Shown here in pieces: positions 49,143 through 58,470 of a DNA stretch of 58,486 nucleotides. This DNA comes from an uncultured Collinsella sp. (GTDB lineage Bacteria; Actinomycetota; Coriobacteriia; Coriobacteriales; Coriobacteriaceae): the NCBI GenBank assembly GCA_902462065.1, contig CABQAK010000008.1, positions 1-58,486 on the forward strand, in the 5' to 3' direction. Under the pieces are notes generated by a model. The model saw nothing but the letters and a program-made list of their open reading frames with translations. It searched no databases and had not been told where the DNA came from. The position numbers were made by a program, and so were the translations under genes. The stretch's first letter is position 1. Each line of letters begins with the position of its first letter.

Positions 49143-50447
49143 CTAATGGCGGGCGCGCATCCTCACCAAACGCACCATGGCGAGCGCAAAACCCGCAGCG
49201 GCCACACCCATGAGCACGTAGAACACCGAGCGAAAGCCGAACAGGAACACATCCGGACGGCCTGCAACAAAACTGGTCACGGCCTCACCCATCGCCACGC
49301 TCATCTGCCCATACAGGATATTAGACGCCACCGTAATGCCGAGTGCCATGCCGGCGTAGCGCGCCAAACTGCCCAAGCTGCCCGCAAAACCGAGCGCCTC
49401 GCGCGGAGCCGAGCCCATGTACAGCGAGTTGTTGGGGCTCTGGAAAATCGACGTACCGCACGACATAAATGCGACGCAGCACACGATCACAGGGATAGAA
49501 GAGTGCTCGTCGAGCGTGCTTACCGCAAAGAGACCGCACACGTACACGCCCAGGCCGACCGCCGTGGGGCCCTCGCAGCCGACACGGTCCGAAACCGTAC
49601 CCGAAAGCGGGCCGATAAAGGCATTCACCATCGGCAGCGCCAAAAAGAGTAGTCCAGAGATGTCAGAACCAAAGCCGTGGGCGTCCTGAAAATAGAACGG
49701 CAGAATAAACTCGGATGCGCCAATGCCAACGAACACAATGAGCATGCAGGCAAGGTTGATGGTGAAGGCCGAATTTGCAAAGCAGCGACGAGCAGCCTCA
49801 ATCAGGGACATAGGGCGCTCACCGGCCTCCGGCTTAACATGCGGTAGCGTATAGAGCCCCACGATAAACGAGATGACGCCAATGGGCAGGTTGATGAGGA
49901 AGATACTCTCCCAGGGAAAGCTTGCCACCAGCATGCCGCCCAGCACGGGGCCACACATCATGCCGAGGGCCACGAAGGTCGCGAGAATACCCATGGCACG
50001 GCCTCGTTCGCGCGCCGGGAACGACTCGGTGATGATACCCATGTTGTTAGCCATGGCCGCCGCGCAACCGACGCCCTGCACAATGCGTGCCAGAATAAGA
50101 ACTTCGAGCGAGGCCGAAAGGCCGCACAGCAGCGAACCGACCGAAAAGACGATGACGCCCAACTGGAACACATTCACCTTGCCGCGCACGTCGCCCAGAC
50201 GGCCAAACGGCAACATAGCCACGCAAGTCGCAAGCAGATACACCGAACTTACCAGCTGAATGCGATCGAGGCCCACGCCCAGCTCCTTTTGCATCACGGG
50301 CAGCGCCACGGTCACGACGGTCGAATCCAGACACACCATAAACGTCATGATGAGCACGGTGAACAGAATCGCCCACTTGTTCTTGCCATGGGTGTCGCCC
50401 TCTAGGGCAATATGCTCGCGGCGCAGCTGCTCTGCAGTTTTCTCCAT
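49143..50447 (-). CDS. MFS drug-efflux-type transporter (EmrB/QacA-like)
   Basis: 434 residues, 12 or more membrane helices. MVCLDSTVVTVALPVMQKEL is the helix-1 signature of the DHA2 branch, with GRLGDVRG as the helix 2-3 loop and GILATFVALGMMCGPVLGG as motif C of drug:proton antiporters. It probably exports a toxic or waste compound. The ATG at 50447 has AAAGG six bases upstream; the ATG two codons earlier sits too close to the site. The substrate is unknown. Confidence 0.88.
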   Translation of the reverse strand: MEKTAEQLRREHIALEGDTHGKNKWAILFTVLIMTFMVCLDSTVVTVALPVMQKELGVGLDRIQLVSSVYLLATCVAMLPFGRLGDVRGKVNVFQLGVIVFSVGSLLCGLSASLEVLILARIVQGVGCAAAMANNMGIITESFPARERGRAMGILATFVALGMMCGPVLGGMLVASFPWESIFLINLPIGVISFIVGLYTLPHVKPEAGERPMSLIEAARRCFANSAFTINLACMLIVFVGIGASEFILPFYFQDAHGFGSDISGLLFLALPMVNAFIGPLSGTVSDRVGCEGPTAVGLGVYVCGLFAVSTLDEHSSIPVIVCCVAFMSCGTSIFQSPNNSLYMGSAPREALGFAGSLGSLARYAGMALGITVASNILYGQMSVAMGEAVTSFVAGRPDVFLFGFRSVFYVLMGVAAAGFALAMVRLVRMRARH

Positions 50448-50473
50448 ATCCATCCTTTCGAGTGGCCCAACGC

Positions 50474-50521
50474 AAAAAACGGGGCCCCAATCGCCAGCAA
50501 ACAACCGCGATTGGGGTCCCG
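50474..50521 (-). terminator. terminator of metY
   Basis: A 15-bp stem with one mismatch (50480-50494 with 50507-50521) followed by TTTTTT on the minus strand. Confidence 0.9.
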
Positions 50522-50589
50522 CCTACGGAATCGGAACTATATGTCACCGGAACCCCAAGGGGCACCGTCGCTTCATACGGGAAGCTAGC

Positions 50590-51873
50590 CTAGCACTGCT
50601 CAAGCGCCTGCTCAAGGTCGGCAATCAGATCGGCCGTGTCCTCGAGGCCGCACGACAGACGCACCATATCGGCGGAGATGCCACAGGCGATGAGCTCCTC
50701 GTCGTTCATCTGGCGATGGGTAGCGTTTGCCGGATGCAAGCAGCAAGTACGCGCATCGGCCACGTGCGTAGCGATCTGGGCGAGCTTAAGGTTCTTCATA
50801 AAGGTCTCGGCCGCCGCGCGACCACCGTTAAAGCCAAAGCTCACGACGCCGCAGGTGCCGTTGGGCATGTACTTCTGAGCCAGGTCATAGTACTTGTCGC
50901 CCTCCAGGCCCGGATAGCTCACGAAGCGCACCTTGGGATGGTTCTGCAGAAACTTGGCAACGGCCAGGCCGTTCTCGCAATGACGCGGCATGCGCACGTG
51001 CAGGCTCTCGAGCGAGCTGTTCAGGAAAAATGCCGCCTGCGGGTTCTGCATGGGGCCGAGGTCGCGCATAAGCTGCGCGGTAGCCTTGGTAATAAAGGCG
51101 CCCTCGCGACCGAACTTCTCGGCATAGGTCACGCCGTGATAGCTCTCATCGGGCGTGGTGAGACCAGGGAACTTGTCCGCATGGGCCATCCAGTCAAACT
51201 GGCCATGGTCGACGATGACGCCGCCCAGGTAAGCAGCATGTCCATCCATGTACTTGGTGGTGGAGTGCGTAACGATGTCGGCGCCCCACTCAAAGGGACG
51301 ACACATCACGGGCGTCGGGAAGGTGTTGTCGACCATCAGCGGCACGCCGTGGTCGTGCGCGGCCTTGGCAAAACGCTCAATGTCGAGCACGGCGAGGGCG
51401 GGATTGGCGATGGTCTCGCCAAAGACGAGCTTGGTGTTGGGCTGGAAGGCTGCCTCCAACTCCTCATCGGTGCAGTCGGGGGCAACGAAGGTGCAGGTCA
51501 AACCCATGCGACCCATGGTATGAGCCAGCAGGTTGTAGGTACCGCCGTAGATAGCAGAGCTAGCGACCACATGATCACCAGCACCGGCAACGTTAAAGAT
51601 CGCAAGGAAGTTCGCAGCCATGCCCGAGCTCGTGAGCATCGCAGCGGTACCGCCCTCCATCTCGCAGATCTTGGCGGCAACCAGGTCGCACGTGGGATTC
51701 TGCAGACGGCTGTAGAAGTAGCCCGACTCCTCTAGGTCAAACAGCTTGCCCATGTGCTCGGACGTGTCGTACTTCCACGTGGTGGACTGGTAGATGGGCA
51801 CCTGACGCGGCTCGGCATCTCCCGGGTGATAGCCGCCCTGAACACATGTAGTACCGATGGTCTGCTCGCTCAT
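50590..51873 (-). CDS. metY: O-acetylhomoserine sulfhydrylase
   Basis: 427 residues of the Cys/Met-metabolism PLP family. The PLP lysine lies in THSTTKYMDGH, with YSRLQNPT and SGMAANFLA at the phosphate site. Length and the Y-x-R pattern fit O-acetylhomoserine (thiol) lyase, making homocysteine directly from sulfide. Monocistronic, with a terminator. Confidence 0.92.
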   Translation of the reverse strand: MSEQTIGTTCVQGGYHPGDAEPRQVPIYQSTTWKYDTSEHMGKLFDLEESGYFYSRLQNPTCDLVAAKICEMEGGTAAMLTSSGMAANFLAIFNVAGAGDHVVASSAIYGGTYNLLAHTMGRMGLTCTFVAPDCTDEELEAAFQPNTKLVFGETIANPALAVLDIERFAKAAHDHGVPLMVDNTFPTPVMCRPFEWGADIVTHSTTKYMDGHAAYLGGVIVDHGQFDWMAHADKFPGLTTPDESYHGVTYAEKFGREGAFITKATAQLMRDLGPMQNPQAAFFLNSSLESLHVRMPRHCENGLAVAKFLQNHPKVRFVSYPGLEGDKYYDLAQKYMPNGTCGVVSFGFNGGRAAAETFMKNLKLAQIATHVADARTCCLHPANATHRQMNDEELIACGISADMVRLSCGLEDTADLIADLEQALEQC

Positions 51874-52104
51874 ATCTAGCTCCCTTGCCTGGGTTTTAGT
51901 TTTATTCGGTTCACGATACCGCTACCCCGCACCCCTCTCAACCCATCTCCAAGGTAGGTTAAGGGACAAATTGATCAGGGGTATTTATCTCAAGCCTTGG
52001 GCATTTGCTCGATAGATAAAAACGAGACATACATGAAGCTCTCGATGATTACATGCCCCGTCACGGGTACCATAGGCGAGTACACCGTGACCAAGGAGAC
52101 AACG

Positions 52105-52551
52105 ATGAAGCAAATCGATACTGCTCAGCTCGACACCGCCGCCTGCCAAGCTCAGGCTGCCGAATACCACGCCCAAGGCTTCAACTGCGCACAGGCCGTC
52201 GCCTGCACGCTCGCACCTGCCGTCGGGCTCGACCCCCAGACCGCCTTTACCCTCACCGAGGGCTTTGGCGCCGGCATGGGCGGCATGACCGAAACCTGCG
52301 GTGCCATCTCGGGCGCCGTGGCCATCATGGGCTTTGTGATGAGCGACGGCATGGAAAACCCCAAGACCAAGGGCCAGACCTACAAGCTGTCGCGCGAAAT
52401 CGCCAAGCGTTTTGGCGAGAAGAACACGACGACCGTCTGCGGCACGCTCAAGGGCATCGGATCGGACAAGGGTCCGCTCCGCAGCTGTCCCGGTTGCATC
52501 GACGATGCCGTCGAAATCGCCTGCGATGTGCTAAAGCAGCTCGCCGAGTAA
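52105..52551 (+). CDS. C_GCAxxG_C_C family redox protein
   Basis: 148 residues. Cysteines are spaced as GFNCAQAV, GGMTETCGAISGA, TTTVCGTLKG and SCPGCIDDA, the pattern for which the family is named. A Gly-rich GFGAGMGGM precedes the second Cys. Members are small, probably redox-active proteins of unknown function in anaerobes. The ATG at 52105 has AAGGAGACAACG; in-frame ATGs upstream overlap a hairpin leader and have no site. Confidence 0.88.
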   Translation: MKQIDTAQLDTAACQAQAAEYHAQGFNCAQAVACTLAPAVGLDPQTAFTLTEGFGAGMGGMTETCGAISGAVAIMGFVMSDGMENPKTKGQTYKLSREIAKRFGEKNTTTVCGTLKGIGSDKGPLRSCPGCIDDAVEIACDVLKQLAE

Positions 52552-52563
52552 GCGGCAGCAACA

Positions 52564-52616
52564 GAAAAACGACGGCCGGCGCGCTTGGGATCCATCCAAA
52601 AGCACGCCGGCCGTCG
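52564..52616 (-). terminator. terminator between convergent genes
   Basis: A perfect 12-bp GC stem (52570-52581 with 52605-52616). A T-run follows on the minus side, so it mainly ends the YigZ-family gene; it may also act in reverse for the plus-strand gene ending at 52551. Confidence 0.85.
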
Positions 52617-52619
52617 CCG

Positions 52620-53258
52620 TTAAAACTCGGCAAATTCGGGAGCGCCGACCTCAATCTCCTCGCGCCCCGCCATAAGCTCGCGCATCTTAGCGCAAAACGG
52701 CTCCTGCTCCCCCGCTTTGAACACCAAATGAATCGTCACGGTATCCGCGAAATCGGTATCCGAAACCTTGGCACCCGAATCCTGCGCCAAATGAAGCACT
52801 TGCTCATACTGCGGATAGGCCACATGCACGTCAACAGGCACGACACTCGTCATCTCGACGATCTGCCCGGCCTCCTGAGCCGCGGCCACCGCCGTCTGCG
52901 TCGCCGCGGTATAGGCGCGCACCAAGCCACCGGGCCCTAACAGCGTGCCACCAAAATAGCGCGTCACCACGCAGCAAACATTTTTGAGCCCCGCGCCGCG
53001 CAGCACCTCGAGCGTCGGCATACCGCTCGTGCGGCTCGGCTCACCATCATCGCTCTGGCGCTCGCGTCCATCGACTAAAATCCACGCGGGAACATTGTGC
53101 CGAGCGTCGTAATGACGCTTGCGAACCATCTCGATAAAGGCATTCGCCTCGTCCTCGGACTCAATATGGACCAGCTGGGCAATAAACCGGCTCTTGCGGT
53201 CCACAAACTCGCCCGAAGCCTCAATATTCGATTGCAGAGTAAAATAGCTGTCCAACAA
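52620..53258 (-). CDS. IMPACT/YigZ family protein
   Basis: 212 residues. DDGEPSRTSGMPTLEVL and CCVVTRYFGGTLLGPGGLVRAY are the IMPACT-fold signature, followed by the C-terminal ferredoxin-like domain. The family resembles parts of EF-G and may act in translation control; the bacterial role is not settled. It starts at TTG (53258, or the next TTG), with GAGGGG upstream. Confidence 0.85.
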   Translation of the reverse strand: MLDSYFTLQSNIEASGEFVDRKSRFIAQLVHIESEDEANAFIEMVRKRHYDARHNVPAWILVDGRERQSDDGEPSRTSGMPTLEVLRGAGLKNVCCVVTRYFGGTLLGPGGLVRAYTAATQTAVAAAQEAGQIVEMTSVVPVDVHVAYPQYEQVLHLAQDSGAKVSDTDFADTVTIHLVFKAGEQEPFCAKMRELMAGREEIEVGAPEFAEF

Positions 53259-53369
53259 AGCCCCTCAACAAAATAAAGCGCAGCAACAAACAGCCTCAAT
53301 AATACGGCAAAGACAGCACCGTTGCCCTCGTCAACAAGAACGGAAACGCCAATGATACCGTCACCAACA

Positions 53370-53474
53370 GCGAGAACCCGTCAGCGCGAGCAAGGTGCCT
53401 TGAAAGACAAGGGCATTGACCTTATGGTCATGCCCGAAGGCTTGAAAGGCAGATTGCCGCGCTGACGGGTTCGC
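53370..53474. repeat. 105-bp cruciform-like element downstream of rnpB
   Basis: Outer stem ACCCGTCAGCGCG (53376-53388) with CGCGCTGACGGGT (53458-53470), extended by GCGA/TCGC. An internal hairpin GGGCAT-GACC-TTAT-GGTC-ATGCCC spans 53411-53435. It lies in the 232-bp gap between the YigZ-family gene and RNase P RNA and resembles a dispersed element I recall from many gut bacteria. Confidence 0.7.
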
Positions 53475-53490
53475 AGCGTCAACATAGTTG

Positions 53491-53850
53491 CTGAGTGGGC
53501 TTATAAGCCGGGTTCTGTCGTGAACGGTCATTTATCTTGTCTGCACGTTACCGTGCAGTTCCACGCACGCTACCCGAACGCGGACCGGGCCGGCCCATAG
53601 CGTTCCTATTCGCGCTTGCTCCGGATGGGGCTTGCCAAGCCGCCGTGTTGCCACGACGCTGGTGGTCTCTTACACCACCGTTTCAGCTTTTCCCTTTACG
53701 CCTTGCGGCGCAGGTGGGAGTCTTCTTTTCTGCGGCGCTTTCCGTCGGATCACTCCGCCCGGCCGTTAGCCGGCATCCCGCCCTCTGGAGCCCGGACTTT
53801 CCTCACGCGTACTGCAAGCAGCACATCGCGCGACCGTCTGGCCCACTCAG
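53491..53850 (-). ncRNA. rnpB: RNase P RNA (bacterial type A)
   Basis: About 360 nt. The 5' and 3' ends pair (CTGAGTGGGC with GCCCACTCAG). The conserved GAGGAAAGTCCGGGCT (53789-53804) and ACAGAACCCGGCTTA (53504-53518) form the catalytic core on the minus strand. A TACACT box with TTGCCT about 15 bp upstream, near 53866-53890, may be the promoter. It matures tRNA 5' ends. Confidence 0.95.
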
Positions 53851-53934
53851 CAGTGCAAGAGTGTAACACACCGTTGCCGCAGGCAATGGCACAACGCAAA
53901 CGCTCGACACGATAAACCAAGAACCGCCATGCGC

Positions 53935-54050
53935 TACAATGGTCCTGTCGATGGGCAACGTCGTCAGTCGAGACGCGACCGCGCTCCGCACCCCTCCGTC
54001 TACTCGGTGCGTTCCCGCCTCCTCCCCGAGGCGGGATGTCGGCGTTTTTT
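53935..54050 (+). ncRNA. possible small RNA: two tandem hairpins and a T-run
   Basis: In the 324-bp gap 53851-54174 the plus strand shows a TACAAT box (53935-53940), a hairpin CGCACC/GGTGCG with a C-rich loop, a second hairpin CCCGCCTC/GAGGCGGG (54014-54021 with 54028-54035, loop CTCCCC) and TTTTTT at 54045-54050. The layout recalls the actinobacterial 6C RNA, but the loops do not have six consecutive C. Apart from the terminator at 54116, nothing else is seen in this gap. Confidence 0.3.
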
Positions 54051-54115
54051 CATGCAGCGACAACCAAATAGCCTGTGGACAGCATGGGCAGCATCGTGCA
54101 TCTCGGCACCAAATG

Positions 54116-54150
54116 CAAAAAGGGACCCGTCCATTACGGACGGATCCCTT
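54116..54150 (-). terminator. terminator of rpsA
   Basis: A 13-bp stem with one mismatch (54120-54132 with 54138-54150) and TTTT on the minus strand, 25 bases past the rpsA stop. Confidence 0.9.
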
Positions 54151-54174
54151 AAAACAAGTGATCGTCAAACCGAT

Positions 54175-55341
54175 TTACTCGGCGTCGGTCTCCTCGTCCT
54201 TCTTCTCGGAAGGAAGCGGAGTAACCTCGATCTCGACGCCCAGAGTCTCAGCAGCGGACTTCATGGACAGGGAGATACGACGACGGTCGAGGTCGATCTC
54301 CATGACCTTGACCTGAACCTTGTCGCCCACGTGGGTGACCTGAGAAGGCTGATCGACGTGCTTGTTGGCCATCTCGGAGATGTGCACCAAGCCCTCGATG
54401 CCCTCGCCCAGGTCGACGAAAGCGCCGAACGGGACAAGCTTGGTCACAGTGCCCTCGACGATAGCGCCGACGGGGTACTTCTTGACCAGTGCGCGCCACG
54501 GATCCTCGGTGGTCTGCTTGAGACCCAGGGAGATGCGCTCGCGGTTGAGATCGACGTCGAGAACCTCGACCTCGACCTCCTGGCCGACCTTGACAACCTC
54601 GGAAGGATGGTTGACGTGGTTCCAGGAGAGCTCGGAGATGTGGATGAGGCCGTCGATACCGCCGAGGTCGACGAAGGCGCCGAAGTCGACGATGGAGGAA
54701 ACGGTGCCCTGGAGACGCATGCCAGACTTGAGCTTGGACAGGATCTCGGAGCGCTCGGCCTTACGGGACTCCTCGAGCACGACGCGACGGGAGAGGACGA
54801 CGTTGTTGCGGTTGCGGTCCATCTCGATGACGCGAGCCTCGATGCGGGTGCCCATGTAGGAGGTGAGGTCCTTGACACGACGGAGGTCGACGAGGGAAGC
54901 GGGCAGGAAGCCACGCAGGCCGATGTCGAGGATCAGGCCGCCCTTGACAACCTCGATAACCTCGCCCTCGACGTTCTCGCCGGAGTTGAACTTCTCCTCG
55001 ATGCGGTTCCAAGCACGCTCGTACTCGGCACGCTTCTTGGACAGGACCAGACGACCGTCCTTGTCCTCCTTCTGGAGAACCAGAGCCTCGATGGGATCAC
55101 CGAGTGCAACGATGTCTGCAGGGTTAGCGTCCTTGCGGATGGACAGCTCGCGGACCGGGATAACGCCCTCGGACTTGAATCCGATGTCAACGAGCACCTC
55201 GTCATGCTCGATCTTAACGACAGTGCCGTTAACGAGATCGCCCTCATCAAAGTCGGTAATCGTACCGTCGATGAGGTTGTTCATCTCCTCCTCATTGACA
55301 TCGTCAAGAGAGAAAATGGACGAGTTCTGAATCTCACTCAA
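54175..55341 (-). CDS. rpsA: 30S ribosomal protein S1
   Basis: 388 residues with four S1 RNA-binding repeats at about 35-105, 120-190, 205-275 and 290-360. Repeats three and four are the most canonical (VDFGAFVDLGGIDGLIHISEL; FGAFVDLGEGIEGLVHISEM). A four-repeat S1 is normal for actinobacteria and Firmicutes; E. coli has six. It binds mRNA on the 30S subunit. It starts at TTG, with AAAGGGG at good spacing. The last 20 residues are acidic. Confidence 0.94.
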   Translation of the reverse strand: MSEIQNSSIFSLDDVNEEEMNNLIDGTITDFDEGDLVNGTVVKIEHDEVLVDIGFKSEGVIPVRELSIRKDANPADIVALGDPIEALVLQKEDKDGRLVLSKKRAEYERAWNRIEEKFNSGENVEGEVIEVVKGGLILDIGLRGFLPASLVDLRRVKDLTSYMGTRIEARVIEMDRNRNNVVLSRRVVLEESRKAERSEILSKLKSGMRLQGTVSSIVDFGAFVDLGGIDGLIHISELSWNHVNHPSEVVKVGQEVEVEVLDVDLNRERISLGLKQTTEDPWRALVKKYPVGAIVEGTVTKLVPFGAFVDLGEGIEGLVHISEMANKHVDQPSQVTHVGDKVQVKVMEIDLDRRRISLSMKSAAETLGVEIEVTPLPSEKKDEETDAE

Positions 55342-55656
55342 AGGTGGACCCCTTTCGAACTACGGGGCCCCGATTGCTAGGACCTACAGAAGGGTGCGAC
55401 AAGCACACAACGTTTAGGAACACTCGGGAGCCGACAGATACTAATGTGACGCTTATGCAATCACGTTCGTATAGGTTACGGGGAAATGAGTTCGATTTCA
55501 AGCGTGAACTGCGATTTTTTACTCGTGTGGAGACTTTTTCGTAATCTTATGAACACACGTCTCCGCAACTTGACGATAACCAGCCAGGCATTCGGCTTTG
55601 GGGTAAAGTATCCGGAGCCAACGATTCTAGATCGATTTTTCGAGAAAGGTGCCCGC
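55342..55656. other. divergent intergenic region between rpsA and the HAD gene
   Basis: 315 bp. It must hold promoters for both genes, but no convincing -35/-10 pair with normal spacing was found on either strand. A 10-bp palindrome CGGGGCCCCG lies in the rpsA leader (about 55364-55373). Confidence 0.6.
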
Positions 55657-56415
55657 GTGCTCAAAGCAGTCGTTTTCGATATGGACGAAACGCTTCTTAG
55701 CATCAACCTCAACGCGTTCATCCTTCGCTATTTTAAGGATGTCTCTTCGATGCTCGCGGATATCGGGCGCCGCAGCCGCGGTGGCACGATGGCACGCCTC
55801 GGCACCATCCTGGTCGACCTCAACGCCAATCGCCGCAGCGGCACGGACAACCGCACCAATCTTGAGTTTTACCAAGAAGAGGTCGAGCGCCGATGTGGGA
55901 TCTGCCTCTCCGATCCCCTCATCTACGAGGCGTTTACCTACTATGACCGCGAAGTTCTTCCGTACAAGAACGACGATGTCATTAACGCCCACGCTATGCC
56001 GGGCGCGCACGCCGCGCTCCAGGCCGTATGGGACGCTGGACTGCGTTGCGCGCTCTTTACCAACCCCAGCTTTCCCCAGGGGGCCATCGAGTGCCGCATG
56101 GGCTGGGGCGACCTGGCCGACGCCCCCTTTGAACTCGTGACGCACATGGGAAACACCACCCGCTGCAAGCCCGATGCTACCTACTATCTAGAGCAGCTTC
56201 AGGTGATGGGGCTCGAGCCACACGAGGTCCTTATGGTGGGCAACGATCCCAAACGCGACTTCCCGTCCCCCGATTGCGGCATCCAAACCGCCTTTGTGGG
56301 CCAAGGCAAGCCCAGCCGAGCCACCTGGCGCGGAACCATGGAAGACTTCGCCCGCGAATTCAACGCCGTAGTAGAAGCCTTCTACGAGCACCAAATAGCC
56401 GACGAACTGTCCTAA
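55657..56415 (+). CDS. HAD-superfamily hydrolase
   Basis: 252 residues. The HAD motifs are present: FDMDET (nucleophile Asp8), LFTNPS, a Lys in TRCKPDATYY and GNDPKRDFPSPDCG. It is probably a small-molecule phosphatase with a helical cap. It starts at GTG (55657), with AAAGGTG upstream; the open frame extends further left without a site. Its end overlaps the convergent cyuA-type gene by 4 bp. Substrate unknown. Confidence 0.85.
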   Translation: MLKAVVFDMDETLLSINLNAFILRYFKDVSSMLADIGRRSRGGTMARLGTILVDLNANRRSGTDNRTNLEFYQEEVERRCGICLSDPLIYEAFTYYDREVLPYKNDDVINAHAMPGAHAALQAVWDAGLRCALFTNPSFPQGAIECRMGWGDLADAPFELVTHMGNTTRCKPDATYYLEQLQVMGLEPHEVLMVGNDPKRDFPSPDCGIQTAFVGQGKPSRATWRGTMEDFAREFNAVVEAFYEHQIADELS

Positions 56416-57731
56416 CAGACTCGAGTCTTGCCGATCATGATGTTGAGGATCTCGACGTCGGTATCTTTCATGCCCACGCGGCCCACATAGCCCATGCTGG
56501 CAATCGTCTGCTCGACGGTATCCTGAATGAGGCCCTCGCCAGCGCGGAAACCGCGGCCCTGCATGGCCATATCGTGGCCCAGAATCGCAGCATCGACGGC
56601 GGCGGAAATCTTGGCGGCACAGCTCGCCTTGGCGCCGTCGCACACGATGCCGCCCACGTTACCGAGCGTATTCGAGACCGTCGCGCCAATCTGCTCGCGC
56701 GTGCCACCGCACAGCCAGGTAATCGCAGCGCCGGCGCCGCACGCGGCGCAAATAGCACCGCAAAACGCCGAGAGCGCACCAATATAGCTCTTGATATGCA
56801 CGGCGATCAGATCGGACAGCATCACGGCGCGCACCAGGCGCTCGTGGTCGCAACGCAGGTACTCGGCATACTCCATGACGGGCAATGCGCAGGTAATGCC
56901 CTGATTGCCCGAGCCGCACACAATGGCGACCGGCAGCGCGCAGCCGTTCATGCGGGCGTCGGACCCGGCGGCCGCACGGGCACGGGCACGGCAGGCGACG
57001 TCATCGGCACGAGCACCCAGCAGCGTACGACCCACCTCGGCGCCCCAAGCGTGCGCAAGGCCCTCGGCACTGATCGCGCCATTCAGCTCAATCTGACGCT
57101 CAACGGCAGCGCGGGCGTCCTCAATGTCGCCGTCCTCGATAAAGTCAATGATGGACTCAATCGACATGGGCGTGTCGGCCTTATCCGCCGCACGCTCGGC
57201 CACCACGCGCTCGGCGCAGGCGGCACACTCCCCCGCCGACTTGCCGCACACCGGAATACCGTCGAGCGTATGGCACGTGACATTGGTGTGGTGATCGGTA
57301 ATCTCGACGACCGCGGTATGGCCCCCGGCCGTCGCAGTCACCTTGATGTAGAGGTTGGGCACGCCCTCGACAAGCGACACATCGCAGTAGTCGGCGTCGG
57401 CGAGGAGCTCGACCACGCGTGCACGGTCTTCATCGTTAACGCTCTCGAGCACCTCGAGCGCGCTCTTGGCGTCGCCGCCCACGGCACCCAGCACGGCCGC
57501 GGCCTCAATACCGTGCATACCACCCGAGTTGGGCACGGTCACGCTCTTGACGTTCTTGATGATGTTGCCCGAGCAGGCAACATCCATATGATCGGGTTCG
57601 CAACCAAGCGTCTGGCTCGCCAACGCCGCTGCATAGGCAACGGCAATGGGCTCGGTGCAGCCGAGTGCACAGACAAGCTCGCGGTTCAAAACATCGCAAA
57701 ACGCGGCATCGCGAAGAGAATCGGCAGGCAT
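56412..57731 (-). CDS. cyuA: L-cysteine desulfidase (CyuA/YhaM family)
   Basis: 439 residues of the UPF0597/serine dehydratase-alpha-like family. The FeS Cys lies in LGCTEPIAVAYAAA, with IKNVKSVTVPNSGG, CGSGNQGITCALPV and GGIVCDGAKASCA. The enzyme splits cysteine into pyruvate, ammonia and sulfide in anaerobes. Full length. AGGAG precedes the ATG at 57731. The substrate (cysteine versus another amino acid) is inferred from the family. Confidence 0.88.
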   Translation of the reverse strand: MPADSLRDAAFCDVLNRELVCALGCTEPIAVAYAAALASQTLGCEPDHMDVACSGNIIKNVKSVTVPNSGGMHGIEAAAVLGAVGGDAKSALEVLESVNDEDRARVVELLADADYCDVSLVEGVPNLYIKVTATAGGHTAVVEITDHHTNVTCHTLDGIPVCGKSAGECAACAERVVAERAADKADTPMSIESIIDFIEDGDIEDARAAVERQIELNGAISAEGLAHAWGAEVGRTLLGARADDVACRARARAAAGSDARMNGCALPVAIVCGSGNQGITCALPVMEYAEYLRCDHERLVRAVMLSDLIAVHIKSYIGALSAFCGAICAACGAGAAITWLCGGTREQIGATVSNTLGNVGGIVCDGAKASCAAKISAAVDAAILGHDMAMQGRGFRAGEGLIQDTVEQTIASMGYVGRVGMKDTDVEILNIMIGKTRVC

Positions 57732-58002
57732 AGGTATCTCCTACTTGTATAACGGACAGGGCTCTCGAAAATAATTAGCTCTTTTATTTGATAACAATGC
57801 ATCAAAAACCGCAACCCAAGTTCCGGCGGACGGCGTTCAAGCGCAAACTGACGGCATTAATACATGAAAAGCTAGTCTTGTTGCATGCTAAAGCGTTTGA
57901 CCAAAAAACGCCCGAGCGTTTCCACAAAAGTCGCGCTATCATGCAGTCGAACGCGGTAAAACCTTTAGCAATTCCGCCGCACGGACCAGAGAGGAACCAC
58001 TC

Positions 58003-58470
58003 ATGAAGATTGGTATCGGTAACGACCACGCCGCCGTCGAGCTCAAGAACATCATCTCCGAGCACCTGAAGGAGCGCGGCTGCGAGGTCGTGAACTTTGG
58101 CACCGACACCTCCGAGAGCTTCGATTACCCCATCGCCGGCTACAAGGTGGGTAAGGCCGTGGCCAACGGTGACGTCGACCTGGGTATCCTGATCTGCGGT
58201 ACCGGCGTCGGCATCAGCCTGGCCGCCAACAAGGTCGAAGGTGTTCGCGCCGTCGTATGCTCCGAGCCCTTCAGCGCCAAGCTCTCCCGCATGCACAACA
58301 ACACCAACGTGCTCGCCTTTGGCGCCCGCGTCGTGGGCTCCGAGCTCGCCAAGATGATTGTCGACGAGTGGCTCGACGCCGAGTTTGAGGGTGGTCGTCA
58401 CGAGCGTCGCGTTAACCTCCTCAACGAGATCGATCGCACGCGCGGCCTTAAGATCGTCGACGAAGCCTAA
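58003..58470 (+). CDS. rpiB: ribose-5-phosphate isomerase B
   Basis: 155 residues of the RpiB/LacAB fold. GNDHAAVELK at the N-terminus, ICGTGVGISLAANK with the catalytic Cys, and MHNNTNVLAFGARVVG are the family signatures. It interconverts ribose 5-phosphate and ribulose 5-phosphate. AGAGG precedes the ATG. The gene is complete, ending 16 bp before the window edge. Confidence 0.94.
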   Translation: MKIGIGNDHAAVELKNIISEHLKERGCEVVNFGTDTSESFDYPIAGYKVGKAVANGDVDLGILICGTGVGISLAANKVEGVRAVVCSEPFSAKLSRMHNNTNVLAFGARVVGSELAKMIVDEWLDAEFEGGRHERRVNLLNEIDRTRGLKIVDEA

